Source of the DNA: an uncultured Flammeovirgaceae bacterium
GTDB taxonomy: Bacteria; Bacteroidota; Bacteroidia; Cytophagales; Cyclobacteriaceae
Assembly (NCBI GenBank): GCA_937884755.1
Contig: CAKZYJ010000527.1
Location: 1-42,554 of the forward strand
Direction: 5' to 3'
DNA: 42,554 nt
In this document: positions 1 to 8,380 of the stretch, piece by piece
Layout of the letters: each line of letters starts with the position of its first letter
Numbering within the stretch: position 1 is the first letter of the stretch
Position numbers and translations under genes: made by a program
Notes under the pieces: generated by a model
The model's database searches: none
Seen by the model: the letters and a program-made list of their open reading frames with translations, nothing else
What the model was told of the DNA's origin: nothing

Positions 1-452
1 ATATTCAGGTCTTTGGTTAGTATGTTTCTGGCCTCTAGGTACATTTCAGGCAACCCAATGGTCAGCCCCCCTTCCGATGCCGTATTGCTGTTTCCGAATA
101 GAGAAAGGCTACGGGAAAATATATTAGCTCTAAACTGAATACTAACGGTGGTAGAATCTTTAATTAGCTGGGGCGGCCTCATATGAAATGCCATGCCAAG
201 TTCCAGGTAATCCTGCTCCTCCATTCTGCCGCCGATGCTCCCCATATTGTTTAGGTTCAGTCTTCGCCCTTCTATCGACGATTCCTCAAAGGTCCAACTG
301 GTGCCAATACGGCCATAAGAGCCAAAACCTACCGTAATATCTTTAGCCGTATACATGTTGGTATAGGCAATAGACTCTTGGGCGGGAGTGAGGCCAGGCT
401 TAAGTACGATTAACAAAAGAATAACCCAAGGTGCCGGTAAAAATTTATTCAT
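1..452 (-). CDS. LamB/maltoporin-like outer-membrane porin, N-terminal part (runs off the window)
   Basis: This frame is not interrupted from the ATG at 452 to the window edge, giving about 150 N-terminal residues. A signal peptide is visible (MNKFLPAPWVILLLIVLKPG, then a TPAQ-ES cleavage site). The mature start has features of the bacteroidetal maltoporin-like family: an early FGSYGRIG strand, the stretch RRLNLNNMGSIGGRMEEQDY, then a strand ending in YLELGMAFHM. The family forms trimeric 18-strand sugar channels in the outer membrane. The substrate cannot be told from this part. The C-terminus lies outside the window. Moderately sure of the family, less of the substrate. Confidence 0.7.
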   Translation of the reverse strand, partial: MNKFLPAPWVILLLIVLKPGLTPAQESIAYTNMYTAKDITVGFGSYGRIGTSWTFEESSIEGRRLNLNNMGSIGGRMEEQDYLELGMAFHMRPPQLIKDSTTVSIQFRANIFSRSLSLFGNSNTASEGGLTIGLPEMYLEARNILTKDLN

Positions 453-763
453 CAGCTTCTGCAGGTTGCTGGTTGAAAAAAGTACCTGGTAGCAGTGAAG
501 TCGTGTATAATAGAGTAGTACTCAAGTTTACGTGTAGTGGGTAATTACCTCTTAAAATAAGAAAAGAAAGACATTCCTGTAGGTAGGTACTCCATTTTTT
601 CTAGTTTTACTGACCGAGAATAGAGCTAAATAATGCTAGATAAGCAACTACTGCAAGCAAAACGTATTGTACCCGACTTCCTGGCAGAAGGTCAGTTTGC
701 TACTACCTTATTATTTGGGTAGCCTAGCTATGTTGATGTGGTTATTTCTGTTGACTTACTTTT
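453..763. other. Intergenic region between porin and TauE genes
   Basis: The 311 bases lie upstream of the minus-strand porin and downstream of the minus-strand TauE gene. They probably hold the porin promoter, but I cannot point to a clean TTTG/TAnnTTTG pair. The only coding-like signal is the short plus-strand frame at 633-722, listed separately. Confidence 0.5.
633..722 (+). pseudogene. Possible remnant of a NahK-like sugar kinase N-terminus
   Basis: A 29-codon ATG-to-TAG frame reads MLDKQLLQAKRIVPDFLAEG followed by QFATTLLFG. To my eye it resembles the first residues of bacteroidetal aminoglycoside-phosphotransferase-fold kinases (N-acetylhexosamine 1-kinase type), which begin with a helix, then FxxEGxF, then a glycine-rich loop with GHINDT. 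The frame stops exactly where that loop should start and nothing of the rest follows. It may equally be a chance frame. This is a memory-based resemblance, not a search result. Confidence 0.25.
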
Positions 764-1507
764 TCAAAACAAAAAGAAGGCAGAGATGGCGGTGGAAACG
801 ATGAGGAAGATTCGGTAAACTCGTTCAGGAAAGATGCGTACTAAACGAAAACCAAGCACTGCCCCAATGGCAATGAGGGGAATCATGGTGGCATTAAACG
901 TAAGGGTTTTCCAGGTGATGGTATGCCAGATAAAAACGTGTAGAGGAATTTTAAGCAGATTAATGATCAGAAAGAACCAGGCGGCCGTACCGATATAATC
1001 GTTCTTGGGCAACCGCATGGATAGCAGATAAATAGCCATAATGGGAGCCGCAGCATTGCCGATCATAGTAGCAAACCCACCGACAATACCGGTAATTGCC
1101 GAAATCCACCAGAAATCAGGAATCTTAATTTTTGCTTTTCGTTGATCTTGCCATAACAGCAGGGCCAGACAAACCAAGATAATAATGCCAATAGCCGCTT
1201 TAAATTGCTCGTCGGAAATAACGTCGCCAAACCAAACGCCTAACCCGATACCGGCCAGCGTCCAGGGAAAAAGCTTCACCAGGTACGACCACTGCGCGTG
1301 CCGATTGTAGTAACGTACCCCAAAAATATCGGCTACCGAGAGCATCGGTAACAAAAAGCCGGTAGATAGCTTTCCGCCGAAAATACCGGCTAGTACGGGA
1401 ATCACCACCAGTCCGGCTCCCATCACTCCGGTTTTGGACATACCTACAAACATGGCACACAGAATAACCAGACTCCATTCAAACGGAGAAAGTGAGAAGA
1501 GCTCCAT
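764..1507 (-). CDS. TauE/SafE-family membrane permease
   Basis: A 247-residue, very hydrophobic protein with about eight predicted membrane segments. The start (SPFEWSLVILCAMFVGMSKTG) and the early glycine-rich segment GAGLVVIPVLAGIFGGK match the TauE/SafE (former DUF81) family. A second half-repeat with GFATMIGNAAAPIMAIYLLS around residues 143-163 is the internally duplicated signature. The family exports sulfite, sulfoacetate or other organic anions across the inner membrane; the substrate here is unknown. The start ATG is followed directly by the first membrane helix. The gene stands alone, between the porin and a small secreted protein, with a repeat-rich spacer upstream. Confidence 0.85.
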   Translation of the reverse strand: MELFSLSPFEWSLVILCAMFVGMSKTGVMGAGLVVIPVLAGIFGGKLSTGFLLPMLSVADIFGVRYYNRHAQWSYLVKLFPWTLAGIGLGVWFGDVISDEQFKAAIGIIILVCLALLLWQDQRKAKIKIPDFWWISAITGIVGGFATMIGNAAAPIMAIYLLSMRLPKNDYIGTAAWFFLIINLLKIPLHVFIWHTITWKTLTFNATMIPLIAIGAVLGFRLVRIFPERVYRIFLIVSTAISAFFLF

Positions 1508-1641
1508 GAGGCTAAATTACAGATTGAAGATTACAAACGGTCGCCGTGCGATTGCAAAATTGAGGACGGTCGCTGTGTAATTGCAAATTAAAAAATTACC
1601 CGTAGTTCTAATCTGTAATTTTTGATTTTCCAATTTGCAAT
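1508..1641. repeat. Intergenic repeat: 29-bp tandem copy inside a long inverted repeat
   Basis: Two degenerate copies of a 29-bp unit start at 1537 and 1566 (both begin ACGGTCGC and contain ATTGCAAA). They are flanked by a perfect 12-bp inverted repeat, AAATTACAGATT at 1514-1525 and AATCTGTAATTT at 1610-1621. A further reverse copy, CAATTTGCAATC, lies at 1631-1642. The whole spacer can fold as one large hairpin and sits between two minus-strand genes. It looks like a dispersed intergenic palindromic element. Confidence 0.65.
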
Positions 1642-2022
1642 CTAATAATTCTGAAAGCTTACTTCGGTGGAACGATCTAGGGCGGAGAAGCGGATGAGCA
1701 GGGTGAAAGGTTCTTCAATGCCGTTAGGGCAGTCAGGAGCCGGATCAATGTAGTACACAAAATATTTCTGGCTGCGGGGCGCCAGTTCGTGCCGGTCAGG
1801 CTTACCTAAGGTAGCTTGTACTTGCTTTTGAGATAACCCTTTGAAGGCCGTATCAATCTGGGTAAGTATTTCTTTCATCTGTGCCCGCTCACCATTGCAG
1901 CCCATGCGGTCAGCTTGGAAGAGAGTTTCGTCAAAGTTAGGAATATCAATTGCCTTAGGCTTACAATAGCAGACCAACGAAGCCAGCGTCAGTCCCAGTA
2001 ACATACGAGATAGGTAAATCAT
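1642..2022 (-). CDS. Small exported protein, probable lipoprotein, BamE/SmpA-like fold suspected
   Basis: A 126-residue protein with an N-terminal hydrophobic leader (MIYLSRMLLGLTLASLVCYC). Two cysteines, at 18 and 20, end the leader. Neither has a classic lipobox (V and Y precede them), so lipidation is probable but not certain. The segment LSQKQVQATLGKPDRHEL (residues about 63-80) has the helix-turn pattern ([LS]..QV...LGxPD) seen in BamE/SmpA-type small envelope proteins. Four cysteines in all. The precise role is unknown. A possible -7 element TAAGTTTG is read on the minus strand at 2062-2069, but its -33 partner is poor. Confidence 0.55.
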   Translation of the reverse strand: MIYLSRMLLGLTLASLVCYCKPKAIDIPNFDETLFQADRMGCNGERAQMKEILTQIDTAFKGLSQKQVQATLGKPDRHELAPRSQKYFVYYIDPAPDCPNGIEEPFTLLIRFSALDRSTEVSFQNY

Positions 2023-2097
2023 AGCAACTCACTAACCGGGCATTCGCCTACTTTGTTCTGGCAAACTTATTAGCCTAAAACAACCCATAAATTAATG

Positions 2098-3348
2098 CTA
2101 TACCCGAAGCTGTTTATCCGTCACCGTGGCCCGTCGGGGAGCTTGCGATTTAAAAGAAAATATCCAGAGGATAGATACGAAGAAGTAGAGTACACAGAAA
2201 CCTAGCGTAGCTCCGTAGAACCCGCCGTGTTGGGTAAAGTACAACAGCGCTACAATGGTGCAAGCCATCCGGATAATTTCCAGGGGAACAGCACTTGGGC
2301 GGTTTTCCAGTAATGCTCCTAAACTTACCAACGTACTGATGATGAGCAGCGAGGAAAAGATCATTTCTATCAGCGCAAAATTAGCGGCATTGAACAGAAA
2401 CAGTGCAGTTCCTACCAACGCTAACACAAATTGAAACAATACGTACAGATTAGCCGAATGCACTCCCTGTGCATCGTACTTTTGGTGTTCTGATTTATCG
2501 ACAACTTTCGGAGCAATATACCCACCTAAATGTTCCGGTTGCCAACCGGGTTTGTTGAAGAGAATATTCAATTTATCCCGCCAGCGGGGACTATGCCGGA
2601 GCAGATTCCACATATAGCCGTAGTGCTTCAAATTCACCCAAACGGGATTCCAACTGTTTACCGGCTGGGTTACTCCGTAAGTGGGACGTTCCTCTTCTTC
2701 CTGAAAGGTGCCGAACATTCGGTCCCAGATGATGAATACTCCGGCGTGGTTCTTATCAATATACTTAGGATCGCGGCCGTGGTGTACCCGGTGGTGGGAG
2801 GGAGTATTGAATACATATTCCAGCCAGCCTAGCTTACCAATGGTTTCGGTATGAATCCAAAACTGATACAAAGTGACCAGAGCCGAAACCGTAACAAAAG
2901 TGAGTGTATCGAAACCAAGCACCGCCAGTGGTAGATAGAACATGAATGTCCACAAAATCTGAAACGAGCCTTGTCGCAGGGCAACCGAAAAGTTATAATC
3001 TTCACTCTGATGATGCACCACATGCCCACCCCAGAACAGATTGATTTCGTGGCTTTTACGATGTGCCCAGTAGTAGCAAAAATCAACCAGTACAAACAAC
3101 ATGGCTACGGTATACCAAGTAATCGGAATCTGAAATAGGGCCAGGTTTTCGTACACCAACTGGTAAGCCGCCACTGCGCCTACCTTAAAGAACAGATTGG
3201 TAATTTGTTGAGTAATGCCGCAACTAATATTGGTAACGGCATCGTTAAGGCGGTAAAGCTCGCGTTTTTGGGCTAGCTGGATAATCAATTCTACCGCAAT
3301 AAGAATAAAGTAAATAGGAATAGATAAGACAATCGGGTCAATGTCCAT
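2098..3348 (-). CDS. Sterol desaturase / fatty acid hydroxylase superfamily membrane protein
   Basis: A 416-residue integral membrane protein carrying the eight-histidine di-iron motif: HRKSH (96-100), HVVHH (109-113), H166, HHRVHH (185-190) and NHAG with H201. The order and spacing match the sterol desaturase/alkylglycerol-monooxygenase-like branch, including WDRMFGTF after the last motif. The enzyme should insert oxygen into, or desaturate, a lipid chain in the inner membrane. After residue 300 a hydrophobic domain of about 100 residues with three or four more helices follows, as in long bacteroidetal members. The substrate is not determined. It is transcribed alone, with a divergent small membrane gene upstream. 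Confidence 0.88.
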   Translation of the reverse strand: MDIDPIVLSIPIYFILIAVELIIQLAQKRELYRLNDAVTNISCGITQQITNLFFKVGAVAAYQLVYENLALFQIPITWYTVAMLFVLVDFCYYWAHRKSHEINLFWGGHVVHHQSEDYNFSVALRQGSFQILWTFMFYLPLAVLGFDTLTFVTVSALVTLYQFWIHTETIGKLGWLEYVFNTPSHHRVHHGRDPKYIDKNHAGVFIIWDRMFGTFQEEEERPTYGVTQPVNSWNPVWVNLKHYGYMWNLLRHSPRWRDKLNILFNKPGWQPEHLGGYIAPKVVDKSEHQKYDAQGVHSANLYVLFQFVLALVGTALFLFNAANFALIEMIFSSLLIISTLVSLGALLENRPSAVPLEIIRMACTIVALLYFTQHGGFYGATLGFCVLYFFVSILWIFSFKSQAPRRATVTDKQLRV

Positions 3349-3502
3349 GAATGAGAGGTTGGTGGAACATCAGGTTGTTTAATAATAGTAATACCGAAAC
3401 AATCACCTAGCTTTTTTTGGTTCTCTAGCAAAAGAAAAATTACGATACCAGTCCGAAATTTTGCGGCAGGATTAAGAAAAATACCTTACTTCGCATCCGT
3501 TT

Positions 3503-3997
3503 ATGTTTACGTACCTAGATAAATTCATCAAACTGGCCTGGGGGTTTACCTTCCTAGGTTTTCTCATTGCTCTTTCGCTGAGTTATGCCTTTGTACCACC
3601 GCAAGTAGGGGTGCAGGCCGACCTGAACGGAAACCCCAACCAGTTTATCGGCAAAGAAACATTTTTCTACCTGGCACTAGGACTATTCGTGCTGGTAAAT
3701 GTTGTGTGCTTGGTGTTCTACCGAGTGCTAGAAGCTGTACCAGTTTCTTCGCCACTATTTTTTCGGTCGGCTTTGTTCAAGAGGCGCATTAGCAACTGGT
3801 TTGGTACATTCACTATCGTCATCAATATATTTCTGATCTGTATTGTCTCATACATTTCTCTGTTCAACAATCAAGGCGATTACCTGATTGGGCAGTTTAA
3901 CTGGATTGTGTGGGTAGGGCCATTACTGTCTATTGGAGTTTTTGCCTGGCTACTCATTATTTTACTCAGCCCTAAACCCATTAATACGGAAGGGTGA
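3503..3997 (+). CDS. Conserved small membrane protein, function unknown
   Basis: A 164-residue protein with four clear membrane segments (about 14-32, 52-72, 101-120 and 131-155). A short periplasm-type stretch after the first helix carries QADLNGNPNQFIGKETFFY. No catalytic motif is visible and I do not recognise a characterised family. The arrangement vaguely recalls DUF1648-like regions. It is divergent from the hydroxylase gene and convergent with the TonB receptor, whose last 17 bases overlap its own 3' end. The ATG at 3503 is the first in frame and leads straight into the first helix. Confidence 0.65.
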   Translation: MFTYLDKFIKLAWGFTFLGFLIALSLSYAFVPPQVGVQADLNGNPNQFIGKETFFYLALGLFVLVNVVCLVFYRVLEAVPVSSPLFFRSALFKRRISNWFGTFTIVINIFLICIVSYISLFNNQGDYLIGQFNWIVWVGPLLSIGVFAWLLIILLSPKPINTEG

Positions 3998-5852
3998 CGT
4001 TAACTCCCGCTCGCACCCACCTTCCTGGCATAGTTACAAAACCAGCTTCGGTATATTCGGTATCTGTTAAATTAGTGGCCTCTACATATATGTTCCACTC
4101 ATCAGTTTGATAGAACAAACGGGTATCCAGCACGAAATAATCTTCCTGCGTCATCCGGTCGAGATAACGAAGGCGGGTACTTAGCTGAATATTGTTCCAA
4201 ATGGTATTAGTCAGTGAGGCAATAAACTGATGGTTGAGATGATCCAGCACGTAGCGGGATTCTACCCCTTCGGTATTCCCCAAATCTGCGTTGAGGTAGG
4301 TATAGCTGATGGAAGCAGTTTTGAGAAAACTCTCTGCGCTAAATCGCCCATTAATTTCAACCTCCAACCCCTCAGTGGCCACATCGTAATAATTCTGGGG
4401 TTGCCAGGGTTGTTCCGTGTCGGTACGCACCCAGTCAATCAATTGCGATCCGTCACGGAAAAAATAGCTAGCCTGGCCCCAAAAGTGTTGGCCAAAGTAT
4501 TTAACGCCCGCTTCGTAAGTCCAGGCTTCTTCGGGTTGTAGCTGATCGTTTCCTACGTTGCTGGGGCCATCATAGTATAAATCGGTGTAGGTGTGTATCC
4601 TGAAGGAGCGGCCTAGGTTGCCGAAGACTTTCCACTCGCGGGAGAGATCGTAGCTGACATCTAACCCCGGGAAGTAGTTCCAGCCAAAGTCAGAAAACCA
4701 ATTGATGTACAGACCGGGAGTAACGTCCATTCGGTCGAAGAAATAAAACCGGTGTTCGGCAAATACACCCAAAATGCTGCGCTGCCAATTACCTAATGCT
4801 GGTTGCTGGGTACCGCCACTAAAATTATCGCTATCGATAAATTCCCGCCGAAATTCTACTCCCAAACCAGTCAGTCCCAAATTGTTCAAGCGAGTGGCAT
4901 TGATCTCAGCAGCCCCTACTTGGGTGGTATGTATATTATTATACACCGCCGGATTGCTGCGCATAAATAGGTAATCATCGTGATTACGCCGCCAGTACAG
5001 CCGGGGGCGCACATCCCAGGAGCCAATTTTAGTATCAAGATCTACGCTGATGAGCGAGGAGCGAACTTCTTCGTATTCCTCGGAATCAGGCACGTAAAAA
5101 CCGCTGGCTCCAAACTCACGCATAGTATGCCCACCCAGAAAATTAAGCGTACCGATCTGGGTTTTAGCGTAAGACTGGTAAAAGAGATTGGTTATTTCGT
5201 AGTCAGAGTTAGGTCGGTAGCCGTCAGATCGGTCGTGGGCTACTGATACGTACTGCCCGTAGCGTTCTCCCGGTATTGCAATACCGGCTCGGGCACCCCA
5301 GGTTCCAAACTGTCCGCCGTAAGCTCCGGCATTGATCGTTGGTTTTTCTGGTACTTTAGTAACGATATTAATCGCCCCGGCGAAGGCGTTCTGACCGTAT
5401 ACCCGAGCTCCCGGGCCTTTCAGCACCTCAATGCGTTCGATATTGTTGCGGTCGAGTGGCAGATTCAGCATATGGTGTCCGGTCTGTGGATCACTCACTT
5501 TTACCCCATTTATTAAAACCAACACCTGCTCAAAAGTCCCACCTCGAATTCTTAGATCAGCCTGCACTCCCGCTGGGCCTCGCTGACGAATATCCATGCC
5601 AGGCACATAGCTCAGCAATTCGTTGATGCTTTGAGCCGGAGTAGTTTCAATAGTTTCTCGAGTTACTAGATGAATACTACGGGCCAGTTCTGAGAAGGGG
5701 GTCTGCATCCGGTTTTCCGAAATAATTATGTCAGCCAATTCAATAATTTGAGTAGAATCTTGTTGGGCGACACCTTGCTGGGCAACACTTCGCTGGGTAA
5801 AAAATAGATTAAAGGAAATAGCGCTAAACGCTAACAGTAAAAGTTTCTTCAT
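3981..5852 (-). CDS. TonB-dependent outer-membrane receptor
   Basis: The start is taken at 5852 (MKKLLLLAFSAISFNLFF, then QRSVAQ), because the open frame upstream to 5993 has no signal-peptide logic. The result is a 623-residue protein. A plug domain follows the leader: QSINELLSYVPGMDIRQRG, a DLRIRGGTFEQVLVLINGVK block and the hallmark RIEVLKGPGARVYGQNAFAG. About 22 amphipathic strands follow, and the last ends in an aromatic residue (VTLPY). The size and lack of a carboxypeptidase-like N-terminal extension suggest a siderophore/vitamin-B12-type receptor rather than a SusC. No cobalamin or TPP riboswitch was recognised upstream. It has no SusD partner. Confidence 0.92.
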   Translation of the reverse strand: MKKLLLLAFSAISFNLFFTQRSVAQQGVAQQDSTQIIELADIIISENRMQTPFSELARSIHLVTRETIETTPAQSINELLSYVPGMDIRQRGPAGVQADLRIRGGTFEQVLVLINGVKVSDPQTGHHMLNLPLDRNNIERIEVLKGPGARVYGQNAFAGAINIVTKVPEKPTINAGAYGGQFGTWGARAGIAIPGERYGQYVSVAHDRSDGYRPNSDYEITNLFYQSYAKTQIGTLNFLGGHTMREFGASGFYVPDSEEYEEVRSSLISVDLDTKIGSWDVRPRLYWRRNHDDYLFMRSNPAVYNNIHTTQVGAAEINATRLNNLGLTGLGVEFRREFIDSDNFSGGTQQPALGNWQRSILGVFAEHRFYFFDRMDVTPGLYINWFSDFGWNYFPGLDVSYDLSREWKVFGNLGRSFRIHTYTDLYYDGPSNVGNDQLQPEEAWTYEAGVKYFGQHFWGQASYFFRDGSQLIDWVRTDTEQPWQPQNYYDVATEGLEVEINGRFSAESFLKTASISYTYLNADLGNTEGVESRYVLDHLNHQFIASLTNTIWNNIQLSTRLRYLDRMTQEDYFVLDTRLFYQTDEWNIYVEATNLTDTEYTEAGFVTMPGRWVRAGVNVTLPY

Positions 5853-6025
5853 AGTAAGCCTACCTAGTTTGGCTGCAATATTACGGGAAACTATCGGAAT
5901 GGTAGAGATATACTTTAAGAAATAGCCGCTCTCAACCGGAGAAATTACAGTCTCTGACCGCCCAAAGACGATTCGCAAATGTAGTCCTTCCAACTACAAT
6001 TGGCTCAATTGTTCTAAGCAGTTGA

Positions 6026-6033
6026 TACTTTCG
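6026..6033 (+). promoter_or_regulatory. Candidate -7 promoter element of the glycerate kinase gene
   Basis: TACTTTCG at 6026-6033 is one base off the Bacteroidetes -7 consensus TAnnTTTG. It would place transcription start near 6038-6040, so a GTG start at 6041 would be almost leaderless. That favours a start further downstream. No perfect -33 TTTG is present, only ATTG sequences at variable spacing. Confidence 0.3.
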
Positions 6034-6040
6034 TAAAAAA

Positions 6041-7204
6041 GTGGTTCATTCCATTCTAACCTTAAATCTTTTCAGTTTTGAATATCCTAATTCTCCTAAT
6101 GCCTTTAAAGGTAGTCTGGATGCTGTACAGGCCGCTCAGGCCATTCAGCGCGGATTAGAAAAAAGCCAGCTTCGCCCCTCTTGTATTCTCCAGCCTATTG
6201 CCGACGGTGGCGATGGTATGCTCGACGTGATGCTAGCCCAGGCTAATGGGAGAAAGATGTACGCCACGGTAGAAGATCCGTTGGGGCGACCGGTGAAAGC
6301 CGCTTACGGTCTGATTCAGGACGGAAAAACCGCAGTGATTGAAATGGCCGAAGCTTCTGGTCTGCGATTGCTTTCGGCGGAAGAGCGTGATCCGAGAAAA
6401 ACCTCTACCTACGGTACTGGACAGTTAATTCTAGAAGCATTAAACCAAGGGGCACGAGAGATTATTGTAGGAGTAGGCGGAAGTGCTACCGTAGACGGAG
6501 GATTAGGCATAGTTCAGGCACTAGGCGGAAAGCTTACTGATAAGAACGGAAACGAGATACCGCGCGGAGCGGATGGTCTAGCCGTTTTGCACGCTGTAGA
6601 TGTAAGCGGAATGGATGGCCGACTATCAAACTGTCAAGTTACCGTGCCCTGTGATGTAACCAATACGTTGGTAGGAGCTGCTGAAGTATTCGGCCCGCAG
6701 AAGGGAGCTTCGCCGGAATTAGTAGCTGAGATTGAGCAAAACTTCCTTGGATACAGCGATTTGGTAAAAGAGGAGCTGAGAAAAGAGATCGCTTATCTGC
6801 CTCGTGGGGGGGCTGCTGGTGGAGTATCGGCTGCGCTCTACGCATTCTTCAATGCTGAACTGGTAAACGGCACCGAATACCTGCTGGCCAAAACTGGCTT
6901 TGAGTCCGATCTACAAGAAGCTAATTTACTGATTACGACCGAGGGAGCGCTAGATCAGCAGACGCAGGGCGGCAAGGGACCGTTTTATGTAGCTCATCGG
7001 GCTAAAGAGCAAAATAAGCCAGTTATTATGCTAGTAGGCAGCGTACCATCTGATTATTCGCCCGAGGATTATTCTACCTACGACGCAATATTACCAATTG
7101 GTCCCCGACCGCAACCGTTAGACGAGGCTTTACAGCATACTGTCGAAAATCTGGAGCGCACTGCCTACCAGATTGGTAACCTATTGATCATAAAAAAGCC
7201 GTAG
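6041..7204 (+). CDS. Glycerate 2-kinase (GarK/GlxK family), N-terminus apparently frameshifted
   Basis: The body matches glycerate kinase: PNAFKGSLDAVQAAQAI at the front, then IADGGDGMLDVM, a central GVGGSATVDGGLGIVQALGG block, GGAAGGVSAALYAF and LLITTEGALDQQTQGGKGP. The enzyme phosphorylates D-glycerate to 2-phosphoglycerate in the cytoplasm. Length is normal for the family (about 375-385). The family nearly always begins M-x-I-L-I-A-P-N-A-F-K. Here the open frame instead starts with a GTG at 6041 and an unrelated leader of 19 residues. A TTG at 6078 reads L-N-I-L-I in another frame and joins PNAFKGS if one base (GCT instead of CT) is restored at 6092/6093. The real start is therefore uncertain. 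The stop codon sits inside a terminator stem. Confidence 0.88.
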   Translation: MVHSILTLNLFSFEYPNSPNAFKGSLDAVQAAQAIQRGLEKSQLRPSCILQPIADGGDGMLDVMLAQANGRKMYATVEDPLGRPVKAAYGLIQDGKTAVIEMAEASGLRLLSAEERDPRKTSTYGTGQLILEALNQGAREIIVGVGGSATVDGGLGIVQALGGKLTDKNGNEIPRGADGLAVLHAVDVSGMDGRLSNCQVTVPCDVTNTLVGAAEVFGPQKGASPELVAEIEQNFLGYSDLVKEELRKEIAYLPRGGAAGGVSAALYAFFNAELVNGTEYLLAKTGFESDLQEANLLITTEGALDQQTQGGKGPFYVAHRAKEQNKPVIMLVGSVPSDYSPEDYSTYDAILPIGPRPQPLDEALQHTVENLERTAYQIGNLLIIKKP

Positions 7205-7225
7205 GCTCCGATGAACCTACGGCTT
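7191..7225 (-). terminator. Rho-independent terminator of the universal stress protein gene
   Basis: A perfect 10-bp stem is formed by AAGCCGTAGG at 7196-7205 and CCTACGGCTT at 7216-7225, with a 10-base loop. On the minus strand a run of T (complement of 7192-7197) follows. On the plus strand no T run follows. The left arm contains the stop codon (7202-7204) of the convergent glycerate kinase gene. Confidence 0.75.
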
Positions 7226-7250
7226 CACAAACGTATTAGTGAACATATTT

Positions 7251-8189
7251 TTAGATACGCTGAAGCATATCAATTAATCCGGCATTTTTGTGCTTATGCC
7301 GCACGATTAGCAGCGGAATCTCGGTATCTTTCACCACTAACTTCTCAGTAGTAGTACCAATTGGAATGAGTGCGGTAGAAGGCGACTTACCTTTACCACC
7401 AATCACAATACAATCGGCACCGACCTCGCGGGCAGTTTCGTAGATGTTGCTTACCACATCATCGTTCTTCACCAGCGAAAAGCTAGGAGTTACTTCAATA
7501 CCGGTGGTATCTACTTTATTAATAAACTTCTTGTATTTCTTCTGAGCGTGATCGCACATTACATCGCCGCACTCTTCAAAGGTTTTGCCCGAGTAGTGAT
7601 ACCCTACCGGCACCTGATAAGCGTGATGACAAATAATCTCTATCGGATTACCTAATGCTTGCTCGCGACGAGCTACCTTCACCGCTTCCTCTAATGCAGC
7701 TACCGACTCTTTAGTAAAATCAGTGGCTACCATCAGTTTGCTAACTTTGGTATACTCTCGCTCGGGTACGATCAGTAGCGAACAGGTAGCCCGACGTGCC
7801 AGACGCTGGGTTACTACACTGCTGTTCTTCAGGTCTTTCTTACGACCCACTACAATTGCGTCAATACTATATTTGTCGGCTAGCTTCAGAATCTCTTTGG
7901 AAGGCATAGTACCTTCTTCAACCGAAATTTTCACCTTAACCGGCAATGTCAGATCAAAGTGCTCAATCACGTTCTTTTCTAACTCCCGACGCCGATCTAT
8001 CTGAGCTTTCTCTAGTAAGTTAGGAAACTCTCGGCGTAGAGGTGAGGGCAACTGGGTACGCTTAATAACATTTACGAAGTGAACGTACTCAGCTGAGCCA
8101 GTTCGGGCGAGAAACGAAGCAAACTGGATCAGTGAAGTATCCATCTCCGTGTTATCTAGCCCTACCATTATTTTTCGTACAGGATGCAT
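7251..8189 (-). CDS. Tandem-domain universal stress protein (UspA family)
   Basis: A 312-residue soluble protein made of two UspA folds. Domain one (about 1-145) starts HPVRKIMVGLDNTEMD and ends ATCSLLIVPE. Domain two (about 152-300) starts SKLMVATDFTKESVAALEEA and ends EIPLLIVRH. The second domain keeps an ATP-type glycine loop, VIGGKGKSPST followed by PIGTTTEKLV. In the first the loop is degenerate (GRKKDLKNSSVV). This pattern, one nucleotide-binding and one degenerate half, is common in tandem Usps. They act in the cytoplasm in stress and energy-state responses. It has an unusually strong ribosome binding site for this genome and its own terminator. Confidence 0.92.
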   Translation of the reverse strand: MHPVRKIMVGLDNTEMDTSLIQFASFLARTGSAEYVHFVNVIKRTQLPSPLRREFPNLLEKAQIDRRRELEKNVIEHFDLTLPVKVKISVEEGTMPSKEILKLADKYSIDAIVVGRKKDLKNSSVVTQRLARRATCSLLIVPEREYTKVSKLMVATDFTKESVAALEEAVKVARREQALGNPIEIICHHAYQVPVGYHYSGKTFEECGDVMCDHAQKKYKKFINKVDTTGIEVTPSFSLVKNDDVVSNIYETAREVGADCIVIGGKGKSPSTALIPIGTTTEKLVVKDTEIPLLIVRHKHKNAGLIDMLQRI

Positions 8190-8198
8190 ATAATTATC

Positions 8199-8208
8199 TC
8201 CTCCTTTA
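8199..8208 (-). promoter_or_regulatory. Strong Shine-Dalgarno site of the universal stress protein gene
   Basis: Reading the minus strand, AAAGGAGGAG lies about 10 bases before the ATG (8189). Most starts in this window have no such site. Just upstream, a five-pair GAACC/GGTTC hairpin with a TGTT loop (8217-8230) sits in the leader. Confidence 0.7.
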
Positions 8209-8380
8209 TAGTTGATGAACCTGTTGGTTCGCGTGGTTAACGTTGGTAAAGTAAACGATGTTTCTTAAGTGTCAAAAACTATTAAACACCTTATAGGTAT
8301 ACGTGTAATAAAGTATAGCGTTGTGTCTATTTTAATTCACGCTAAACGTTTATATGACTACAAATTTTATGCAAATTTTG

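Noticed and set aside
5853-5993. N-terminal extension of the TonB receptor
   Set aside because: It has no signal peptide; the MKK start at 5852 gives a normal leader.
5853-6040. Cobalamin or TPP riboswitch upstream of the TonB receptor
   Set aside because: The conserved core motifs of neither class were found on the minus strand.
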